64,000 nucleotides of DNA from Tridacna crocea (taxonomy: Eukaryota; Mollusca; Bivalvia; Cardiida; Cardiidae). A program made the translations under genes and the position numbers. Each line of letters starts with the position of its first letter. The first letter of the stretch is position 1. The stretch is taken from the NCBI GenBank assembly GCA_943736015.1, contig OX031071.1, positions 11,318,119 through 11,382,118 of the forward strand, written 5' to 3'. This document shows positions 45,901 through 57,900 of this stretch, in pieces. The notes under the pieces were generated by a model. It saw nothing but the letters and a program-made list of their open reading frames with translations. It did not search any database and was not told where the DNA came from.

Positions 45901-48900
45901 AGAAAATGGTTGAAATACTAATGAAAGTTAGGTACTTACCAGGTGTTAGTGTATTAGCACTATAAGATCTGTTCATGCTGGGTGGAGCTGGTGTAGCAAA
46001 GGGCTGGTATAGGGGTTTTGAGCCCGCTGTCTCATGGCATGAACTTAGTCTTTGCACACTTAAATCCATCTTTATAACATTCGCTCACAGAAACACTGTA
46101 TGCTTATTAAGTTTTGAATATCAGTATCACAAATGTTTGTACATTTAACTCTGTATGATTTATTTGTATTCAGAAAGCAAGTTTTCCTGTACTGTTTAGT
46201 CTCCTTTTAAATGTCAGGAACCACTTTATTCATAAAAGTAAAGTTTTCTCCACATAAGTCATCATAGTCCAAAACAAATCACATAAATTTGTGTACAAAA
46301 GTCACAGAAGTAGATATATTCAAAACAGCTGAAACTATTTTCCCACTGTCAAAATGTTGTCACATTTCTTAGCACTGTGTCCCATAGCACCATGAGTATT
46401 ATCCCTGTACAGTGTACTCAAAATTCACTGATTGGTTGAGATAATCTTGATTGATTGACAGTTTTACTTCCAGAGCTTTATTTAAATTCAACAGTTTCAT
46501 GTATAGCTGATATAAATGTTTAAAGCACAAAAATTGTGTTCTGGCTTCCACATGGCCAAGAATGGTATATATCTAAACACATTTTGAAGGTCTCATCTAA
46601 ACCTTCTCAACTCAAGAACATGCCAGGGTTTTCAGTAATTGTAGTACAAACATCACACAAACATTAAAGCTTTTTTCCCATTAATTGCATAAAATTGAAT
46701 TAAAATAGCAACCTTTGAAACATGTGGCCATAAGTATGGTCTCAACACATTCTCTTTAAAAACAATGACCAAACTGGGAAAGGTATTAAACAATCACCTT
46801 TAATCACAAGTTGATTAGGTAATAAAAGGTCCTAGTAATTATCTACCTTTTATCAAAATATTGTTGATATAATTGGGCTTGATTGGTCTTTAATATAATG
46901 CAAACATCAAAAAAGGGAGTTTCTTAAGGTCCAGGAACAGCTTCTCAAGAATGCTGATCCTTCTTAGGACAGATTAAAGGAAATTAGGGATTAAATCTGT
47001 GATGCAGATATGAATCAGAAATGGGCCTCAGATACATTAACCCATTACCAAACGACAAAATTACAGACTGGTTTAAATTGAAAGCATTTGCAGACGACAA
47101 AATAAAGGGGACTGAAAAATTGAACTTTGTTCTGGGAAGGGTAGAAAACACTGTGGGAAAAGGAGAAAATGCTGGTTACCAGCATTTTCTCCTTTTCCTA
47201 CAGTGTTTTCAAAAGGCTTCTTTCTCAGGGGCGTCAAAAGTAGGGATTGTGTGGTAATGGGTTAACCCGTTACTACATAATCCCTACTTTTAACGACCTT
47301 TAGAGAGAAGCCTTTGAAAGCATTGTTGGAAAAGGAGAAGATGCTGGTAACTGGCATTTTCTCCTTTTCCCACAATATCTTGTACCCTTCCCAAAACAAA
47401 TTTCATTTCTTCAGTCATTTTAGTTCTGTCATTGCAAATGCTTTGAATTTGGACCTGTCTACAATTTTGTCGTTTGGTAGAGAGTTAACTCATTACCACA
47501 CAATCTCTACTTTAGACTACCCAGACAAAGAATTGTTTTGAAAACATTGTGGGAAAAGGAGAAAATGCTTGTAACCAGCATTTTCTCTTTTTCCCACAAT
47601 GTTTTCTACTCTTCACATAACAAATTTCAAATTTTCAGTCACATTTATTTTGTCGCCTGCAAATGCTTTCAATTTGGACGAGCCTAAAATATTATCGTTT
47701 GGTAATGAGTTAAATTGCATATGTCTTGCTTGATCTGATTGTGTGAACCATTCACCATTCATGCCGACACAAGACCAGAGATGAAGGCACTTGAAAACAG
47801 TGGTGCAAAAAGAGAAAAAATGCTGGTAACCAGTATTTTCTCCTTTTCCCACAATGTCTTCTACTCTTCACAGAACAAATTCCATATTTTCAGTTGCTTT
47901 TATTTTGTGGTTTGCAAATGCTTTCCATTTGGACATGCCTAAAAAATTGTCGTTTGGTAGTATTGGAAACCGTCAGTGTCTCCTTTTCCCACAATGTCTT
48001 CTACTCTTCACAGAACAAATTCCACATTTTCAGTTGCTTTTATTTTGTGGTTTGCAAATGTTTTCTATTTGGACATGCCTAAAAAATTGTCATTTGGTAG
48101 TATTGGAAACCGTCAGTGTCTCCTTTTCCCACAATGTCTTTACTCTTCACAGAACAAATTCCATATTTTCAGTTGCTTTTATTTTGTGGTTTGCAAATGC
48201 TTTCTTCTGGGACATGCCTAAAAAATTGTCGTTTGGTAGTATTGGAAACCGTCAATGTAAAGAAGACCAAAATAACGAAGGAGATAGTTATACAAAATAG
48301 AATGAAGACTTTATAAAATAAAAAGATACAAATGATCCTTGTTATAAACACTTTCTTTTTATTTCCAACAAAAAGCTTCTACTTCAGGGATGTGAAAAAA
48401 ATAGAAACCCTGTTAATTAACTCCTTACCACACAACAATTTTTTGACTAGTCCAAACTGAAAGCACTTGCAGACGACAAAATAAAAGTGGCTGAAAAATT
48501 GAAACTTGAATTGGGAAGGGTAGAAAACATTGTGGGAAAAGGAGAAAATGCTGGTTACCAGCATTTTCTCCTTTTCCCATAATGTTTTCAAAAGGCTTCT
48601 ACCTCAGGTTCGTCAAAAGATGCCATTGTGTGGCAGAGGGTTAACTCTTTACCACACAATCCAGACTTTAAAGACCCAGAGAGAAAAGCTTGTAGAAAAC
48701 ATTGTGAATAAAGGAGAAAATGCTGGTAACCAGCATTTTACTCCTTTACCCACAATATTTTCTACCCTGTCAAGTCAGTAGATGCTTTGTATTTGGTCCA
48801 GTATAAAAAAAATTGTTGTTTGGTAAAGAGTTATGATTGGAACATACATGTAACTCATAAGGAACAAATCTTTCCTACTTTCATACTGGACTATTTTCTG

Positions 48901-51900
48901 CATCAACCCCCAAAAATGTTAATTTGACCTTGGAACTACAATGTAGTTATAGTTGTTGTTGGTTGAGTCACTTCTTGGTATTTCACCATGCAGGGAGAAG
49001 TATAATAATAAAGTTATTTGTATTGTATTGTATTGATCATGAACTGAACTTTGACCTTATGTTTAAGTCATCCTGCCCGCCCGGGTGGCTCAGTGGTGAG
49101 TGCGTTGGGCTCATGACCTGGTGGTTGTGAGTTCGATACCCGGTTGAGGCAAACTTTCTTTCAGGCGTATTTTCGCCTCTCACTTCTGCTGAAGCATGTG
49201 AGAAAAGTAGTCGGTGGCTTTGGAAAGAAAGTAATGTTAGTACTGGTATGAGAAAGCCAGGAAACACATGTGCGTCACAGACCGCCATGATAATGACCTT
49301 AGTGGCTTTAACTTCAACACAATCAATCAATCAATTAAGTTATCCCATTTAACTTTTCTGTTTTCTCACTTTCTTGGAAACATCAAACAAACAAGTGTGA
49401 AACTTTTATATAACTTAATGACCACTTTATTAAAATGAACATATTTGATCTGTTTGACCAATCAACTTTTCCTTTAATGTATCAATTACCGTGTTGTGAT
49501 AATTACCAAGGTGTATATATCACAGTTAATCCATATGTTTGGACAGTTATTACAGGGCTTTTACTCTTTACCACACAACAAAATTTTAGACTGGTTCAAA
49601 TTGAAAGCATTTGCAGACGACAAAATAGAGGTGACTGAAAAATTAAAATTTGATATGGGAAGGGTAGAAAACACTGTGGGTAAAGGAGAAAATGCTGGTT
49701 ACCAGCATTTTCTCCTTTTCCTACAGTGTTTTCAAAAGGTGTCTTTCTCAGGGGCATCTAAAGTAGGGATTGTGTGGTAATGGGTTAACTCTTTACCACA
49801 GAAGAAAATTTTAGGCCTGTCCAAATTAAAAGCATAAATTTTGTAGATGACAAAATAAATGTGACCAAAAATTGAAGTTTCATTTGTGAAGGGTAGAAGA
49901 CATTGGGGGAAAAGGAGAAAATGCTGGTTACCAGCTTTTTCTCCTTTTCCCACAATGTTTTGAAAAGGATTCTTTTTCAAGTAGGAAGTTAAAAGTCGGA
50001 AGTCAGGATTGTGTTACCCTTTACCAGACGAAAAGGTAGTCATGTAGAAATTCAAAGCAGGTGCCAATTTGAATATAGCTCAAAAGGTGGCGTCTGTCTT
50101 TGATATGGTAAAAAACATTGCAGGAAAAAGAAAACTAGTTTCCAGCTCTTACCAGCATTTTCTCCTTTTCCCCACAATGTTTTCAAAAGGCTTCTTATTC
50201 AGGGTCATTAAAACTCAAGATGGTCTGGTCAAGGCTTATTCCCTTGCTAGACGATGAAAGTTTCAAGTTGCTAGAATAGAAAGCATTTTACAGGCAACAA
50301 GTTTGCTAAAATTTTGCAAATTTGCGGGTTAGAAAAAAAGGTGAGAAGGATGAACTTATGAAATGTGTTACACCTTTCTTATCGTCTGCAAATGCCTTCA
50401 ATTTGGACAAGTCTAAAATTTTGATCTCAATATGGACCACTCAACAATTTTGTACTGAGTAATCCATTACCAAACGCCAAAATTTTAGACTGGTCCAATT
50501 TGAAAGCACTTGCAGACGAAAAAAATAAATGTAACTCAAAAATTGAAATTTGTTTCCAGCAGGGTATAAAACATTGTGGGAAAAGGAGAAAATGCTGGTG
50601 ACCAGCATTTTCTCCTTTTACCACAAAGTTTTCAAAAGGCTTCTACCTCAGGGTCGTAAAGACTAGGGATTGTGTGGTAATGGGTTAAGTGGCCAGGAGT
50701 CAATATATGTAACTTCTGAACACAAAATCTAGTCATTGTTGCTTATATGTCATTAATTTTCTTTTTTTTGTATAATTTCAGAAATACTTGCCAGCATCAG
50801 AGTTTTTACAGAATGTTGTGTACATAAACCTGCAGCTTTCAGATGAAGATAGGGTGAGTAAAGAAAGATTTTTGCTGGGTCATGTAGCTGCCACATTGTC
50901 TATCCATTAACCTGTTACCACACAATTGAGACTTTTGACACCCCTGAGGAAGAAACCTTTTGAAAACATTGTGGGAAAAGGAGAAAATGCTGGTAACAGC
51001 ATTTTCTCCTTTTCCCACAAAGTTTTCTACCCCATCAAAACAAAATTGCTACATTTGAGCAACTTTGAAATTGTCGTCTAGAAATACTTTCAATTTGGAT
51101 AGGTCTAAAATTGTGCTGCGTGGTAACGGGTTAAACATCAGGGAACATTGGTTGGTTTTACTGTTGTATGGGTTGACATTGTTTTTACGGAAAGCAGCCT
51201 GCAGTATGGGATTGATTAGTACAGTAGCTGCCATACATTAAAAAATAATGTAATTGATCCAAATAATGTTATATTGGCTAAGTTACAAGTTTGAGCTTTC
51301 CTTTTCCTACAATGTTTGTAAAAGCTTTCTTAGTCAGGCTTGTAAAAACTTTGGAGTGTTCGGTATGTTAAAATTTTTTATTGTTAGGTTAACCCTTTCC
51401 CAAACAACAAATTTTGGACCCTTCCAAATAGAAAGAGTTTTTTTTTTTTTTTTTTTTTTAGCCACGTCAACTGGTATGATGGGAGTCGTGGCCATCTCCC
51501 ACCATACCTTACAATTCAATGTTAGTAGGTTTCTAAATAATTTGTTAGTATACTCTTAAACAAAAGATGTTTCATATGTCTAACAAAAATTGTATTTTTT
51601 GTAAAGTTGTTCTATTACTTGAATGTGGCCTTATTAAGAAAGAGAGAGAGAGAGAGGGAGAGAGAGTAGAAAAAACATGAAATAGATGTAAGTATGTGTG
51701 TGTGTGTGTGGGTGAGTGGATATGCGACTATGGAGTAAAGAAACTGGAATCTTTCAGAAATTTTATAGAAATTCGTTAATATTTACTACCTGTACACTAT
51801 ACTGGCAATAGGAGACTTTGATAAACATGTTCTACAATTGTCATGTGACATTTGTCAATTTCATGTGTGTTTGTGCATTTATGAATATTCAAGGTTAAGT

Positions 51901-54900
51901 TTAAAGTATTTTTAAAGCCGATCATTGAGGGTATTTTTTTTTTATTCCTACAGTGATAAATATATTTCTTAAGTTCTAAAAGTAGCCTGTCTAATGGTAC
52001 GTTTGATGTACGTGTGCCTAAAAGTAAAGTTCGACTATCAATTTGCAGTGTATGGTCAAAAGTACTAAAAATTGTTGCTATATTATTAATTAATGATTTG
52101 GTGTGTTCACAGTCATGAAATAAATGTAGAATAGTTTCTTCATATCGTTTACAAAATGTACATGAGTTAGTATCTATCAATTTCATTTTAAAAAGCAGAG
52201 AATTTGTTGGAATTATTCTGTGTATTATTCTTGTTTGAAACCACTGTGTATAAGTGTCTTTTGTGCATTTAAACACATTTCTATGAACTTGCTTCCAATC
52301 TATATTTATGTTGTTATATAATGAGTCCCACTTAACTCTGCTCGAAAGTATTTCATCGTTGTGTGTCAAAGTGTTATAAACATGTTTATTTATGTTACTT
52401 TTAGTAAGCATATGAAAGAAATAGCAACTAATAGAAGGATTATGACATCCTTTTAAAGCATCCTTTTTAATCAAAAATGTGATTTTTTGAAAGGAAAGTT
52501 TTAACTGATGTTGTAATGCTATAGAAATTTAAAAAATTCACTTTGTTTCTAGTCATTGTTTTTATGTCCAACCAATTTTTAAAACTTCCATCTACATTTA
52601 ACAAGTCCTTTACATATCTTATACCACAATCGTATAATATTTTGTTATAAATATGCTTAGAATCTACCAAAATATTGCTATTAAAAAACAGAGGCATGTT
52701 AACTACATCCAGCAATTTTGTAAAACTACATTTAGAGATAAATACCATAAAAGATTTTAAAACAAATTGAAAGAGTTTGCAGACAACAATTTTAGTTCTC
52801 AAAAAGGGTAGAAAACACTGTGGGAAAAGGAGAAACTGCTCGTTGCAAGCAATTTCTCCTTTTCCCTCAGTGTTTTCAAAGACTTTTACTGGAGACACGT
52901 TAAAAAACAGGGCTTGTTTGGGAAAGGGTTAAGTGTAGTTCTAAGCTTTTTTGTCTGAATAACTTGCAAAGACGTGGATAGTGTAGGTCCAAGATCTGAC
53001 TGCATGTTTTGTGCAGTCTTATCTTGAACTACACTCCTGGAAAGCAATTTAGTTCAGGCTCAGAACTGTAAGTGGGAACCAATAAGCATAATTATTTCAA
53101 AGTTAACTTTTTTTTTTTTCAGATTAACCGGTACGGTACCCTGTCTTCCCTTTATTCTGAGATTGGTTTCCAGCGTAAAGCTTCCTTCTTCAGACGAGTT
53201 GCAGCCATGCAGTGTGTGGCCCCACATAACCCAAAACCTAACTGGTACCTCTGCCACCAGTTGCTGGTTCAAGCTTTAGCAGGATACAGAATTTATCTGG
53301 ATCCCAGGGAGAGTACAGTACGACCAGGTGACTCGAAGTAGATTTAGGACAATGTTTATGTCAGATGAACTCTTACAGCACAAATAAAACTTTTTGGTCT
53401 ATAAAAAGTGATAGTAGCAGTGATGAACTCCATATTACACAATGTCAAGTGTTAACAACCCTTGATGAAGGCTTTTGAAAACATTTTGGGACAAGAAGAA
53501 AATGCTGGTAACCTGCATTTTCTTCTTGTCCCAAAATGTTTTTTTTTACCTTATCAAAGACAGTTTTTATCATTTGGGCAACATGTATTTTGTCAGCTGT
53601 CAATGCTTTCAATTTGGTCTGGTGCAAAAGATTTGTGACTTGGTAAAGAGTCAAGACGCCAATCTGCCAAGTGATCACTAAATACAGACAATAGACTTAG
53701 GCCTCCAACTTTCCAAATGTTATGGAGCACTATCTTTAACACAGCATTTAACATTATTCCAGCAATATTGTGGCAGCCAATGCACCTATTCTTGCTTTCT
53801 TGGAATTTTCTTTTACCAGTGCTCTGCACAATATTCTTTCCAAGCCACTGGCTGCTATGATGCAACTGAAATAATGCAGAAAGCAGCATCAAACACCATA
53901 CAAACAAGCAAACCTATATAGTGTTTATCAATCAATCCTAAGTTTCAATAACCTGAAGCAAATACACTTTTTAACCCATTACCACACAATCCCTACTTTT
54001 GACGCCCCTGAGAAAAAAGCCTTTTGAAAACACTATGGGAAAAGGAGAAAATGCTGGTAACCAGCATTTTCTCCTTTTCCCACAGTGTTTTCTACCCATC
54101 CCAGAACAAATTTCTATTTTTTAGTCACCTTTATTTTGTCGTCTGCAAATACTTTCAATTTGAACCAATCTAAAATTTTCTCGTGTGGTAAAGAGTTAAA
54201 ACTTTCTCCTATTCTTACAACTTGTTTTACCATTTCTGAAACTTTCCACAGTTTAAATAAAATTTGATTTTTTTTTCTGCAAATGCTTTCAATGTGGAAG
54301 ACAAAATTTTACACTTGTCCTACTTTTAAATATCTGTACACAATAAATCAATTGTGATTAAAATATCAGGATTTGCTGTTAGATGTATAGAAAACATTTT
54401 TGAAAAAGGTGAAACTGTTGGCAAGCATTGGGAGAAAAAGAGAAGGTGGTGGTTGCAATATTTTTGTCCTTTCCACAATGTGTTGATACATCCTCTTCCA
54501 CAAGGTCATTGAAACATGATCAGATCTTGTCTGTAAATGGGTTGTTAAGATCATTTGTGTCTCTGACATGGGCACATAGAATTTTTTTTTCTGATTGCAG
54601 ATTGTATAAATGGCTGGCCTGTGATACAAACTAGAGTATTACATGAACTAATTTATTCTGCAAGACGTATGGGAAATTTACAGATAGCTGTAAGGTAAAA
54701 TGTACTCTGAATGCAACTTCAATTGGATGTTCAAAATGTTTTACTAAGCTTTCAACAGTTCTTCTAGTGGTTTGTCATGGCAACAACTTGCTTGTTTATT
54801 TTTCTACCCGCCCGCCCAGTGGCCCAGTGGTGAGCGTGTCAGACTCATGACCTGGAAGTTGTGAGTTCGATACCCAGTTGAGGCGAACTTTCTTTCTGGC

Positions 54901-57900
54901 GTATTTTCGCCTCTCACCTCTGCTGAAGCATGTGAGAAAAGTAGTCCGTGGCTTTGGAAAGAAAGTTGTGTTAGTACCGGTGTAAGAAAGCTAGGAAACA
55001 CATATGCATCACTGACCGCCATGAAATGACCTAATGGTTTAGCCTATCAGAATCTGTATTATTTTCAAATTTAGTAAATTGTTGAGAAAAAGGCTAAGAA
55101 CAATCTTAAGAATACGGACCCAGGGCTGTTTGGTAAAGGGTAATGAGATAACGCAGAAGTAATCTACAATCTGTTTTCTCCATGGAATTTGTTCTTTGGC
55201 AGTTAAAAACTGACATTATCAGTCAAAACTCCTGCTTGTATACTTTTACCTATTTTTTACCCACACTGCATTACAGCTTTAACCCTTTCCCAAACAACAA
55301 ATTTTGGACTGAAAGAGCTTGCAGACGACGATTTTAGATTTTGAAAAAATGGCAGAAAGTTCTCTTAAAGGGTAGAAAACACTGTGGGAAAAGGAGAAAT
55401 TGCTCGTAACGAGCAATTTCTCCTTTTCCCACAGTGTTTTCTACCCTTTTAGAGAACTTTCTGCCATTTCCCACAGTGTTTTCAAAAGACTTTTACTGCA
55501 GACACGTAAAAACCAGGGCTTGTTTGGGAAAGGGTTATGTGTAACAGAAAATGAGAAACCACCTCAAATTTTAACAATTTTAACTTGTTAAAGTTAATAC
55601 CTGTAACAAACAGTTCTTTGTGTAAAACATCCTTTGGCAAAGGGTTTTGAAAGCATTAGGGGAAAAAGAGAAAATTAAAGGTAGTGGATGTAATTTGCAT
55701 TCTATACTTTTCTGACAGTGATTCTTGTAGTCATTTTGATAGAGGTTGTTAAATCATGGGACTTCTGGTCAATTTTCTGTGTGACCAAGCAACAGTCTAT
55801 CTCATGACTGAAGGTGGTCATTTAGAATTTTTACATCTCACCAAATTAAAAAAATATATATTATCATTGAAATTCATATGAAAAAATAATACAAATCATC
55901 AATAATTAAGACTCATAAAATTACAAAAAAAATTTTTTTTGATGGTGTTCCCTTAAAAGGCTACGTAGCCTCTTAAGGTATTTTTAGATTTCCCGCCAAA
56001 AATCCATAAAGCATTGTGGGAATGTGAAGTGATTGGCATGTGAATAATAACGCTTAAATTCCATTACATAACAAACACGTAATAATTATTTTCCATAATG
56101 TCTTCTTTGGACGCTATGTTTAAAACTTTGTCTGTATTCCTGTATGTAAATGAGAGAATTGATCATCTAAAAATAGAACGTGTCTCCCGGTGTCAACCTT
56201 GGCCGTATTAAATCTCTAATTTCTCGTGTTGTCGGATGGTTTTCGACTACTGGGGTTTTATGGACGCAAATTAAAAGGCTTCGGGAGTATATGGATGATT
56301 TTTTTTTGCATTTTTGTAAAATGTTCGTCTGAAAATCTGAAGGGCCACCTTTAAATTGGTTGTTCAAAAAATTGGATATTGTATATCCATAAGTATGTGA
56401 TGGCTTACTAGGTGCTATGGATTATGGAAATGTATTGAGCCCCCTTTTGTCAGAGCATGGATCAAATGTAATTTCAGATACACCACATTGATGTTATACA
56501 CACTGTTAGATCAGCTAGGTCCACAGGAGAAGAGAGAGGTGGTCAGTAGTCTTGAGACCCTTACGGCCCAAGGTGAAGGGACCACACAGCCCCTAGCCCT
56601 GGAGTCGGGTGTCATTCTGCCCCCTATACCATTACTTAATGTACCTCTAGTCAAGTAAGTGAACATTTATGGTGATACATTAAGTAGTAGTGTTTTGTCC
56701 TCTGGCTTACCTTTAGCTAAACTGCATGCACATGAAACTTGTGTTCAAAGTTGATGTAAGCAAACGTCAAATCTAAAAACAAGTATCACTCAACTGCCTA
56801 ACTTAACGATTTGATTAAACAGTTGCCTAACTTCATGCAATCCAGAGTTCAACTTCAGAAATACTTTACACGTCATATGTCCACCTTAATCCTTTACTAC
56901 ACAATCCCAACTTTTAAAGACCCTGTGAAAGAAGCCTTTTGAAAACATGTGGGTAAAGGAAAAAATGCTGGTTACCAGCATTTTGTCCTTTTCTCACAAG
57001 GTTTTATTCCCTTCCTAAAACGAATTTTAGTCTTTTAGTCACTTTTATTTTGTCGTCTGCAAATGCTTTTGGTTTGGGTAAGCCTAAAATATTGTCATTT
57101 GGTAATGAGTTAACTGCCTTACTTATGATTTGAATAAACATTTGCCTAACTTTATGCAATCCTGTGTTGGACGTACAATCATATTTTGTGTATATGTCCA
57201 ATTTAATGAGATAACATGCTGAGTGGAGGTTTCACATCCCAGTCAGCAATGTCATGGGGTTCCAAGATCATTTTTATAATTTCTGTCAACTCCATATCTC
57301 CTCAAATGATTCAAACTAGAGGGTCAAACTGCAGGTTTTGTAAAGTCTGATTTTGCTGTACACTGTTTACAACATTTTCTGTAGTTGTGAAAGGTGCCTA
57401 GGGGGTAAATATGACACATGAAAATTTTGTTACAGATCTTTCAAATTAATACCACTTCATCCACACCTGGAGCCCAGACCAATGAACACAACAGACAGTT
57501 CAGCTAATAATGTGTTTATCTTTACTCCAATGAACCTTAATGCAACATCAGACAAAGTTAAAACAGATGTTGGTAAGTACATGATTTTTATATGAGCCAT
57601 GCTCTGGCAAAAGGGTGCTTAATTAATCTCCATTACACACGATACTAGCCCAATTTATCAAATAATTAGGGATAAATAGGAACTACTTTTTACAGTTACC
57701 GACCTAATCATGAGGGAGGTTGGTCCTTTGATAAACAGAAAATTGACCGATAGCGAAAAGTTTCGGCCCAGGTCAGCCTGTGCCAACTGAGCAAGGTGAC
57801 CTGGGTTGATACTTCTCGCAGGTGCATTAACCCATTACCATACAATCCCTACTTTTGATGACCCTGAGAAAGAAGCCCTTAGAAAACATTGTGGGAAAAG

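Larger units (their letters stand above)
51389..52932 (-). mobile_element. hpB element split by a LINE insertion
   Basis: The left end TTAACCCTTTCCCAAACAAC lies at 51389 and the rest of the element lies at about 52766-52932, ending GGGAAAGGGTTAA. The LINE at 51440-52765 sits between. Confidence 0.85.

Noticed and set aside
47854-48300. Plus-strand open frame of 148 codons with internal repeats
   Set aside because: It is the translated 140-bp MITE array; the apparent protein repeats come from DNA triplication.
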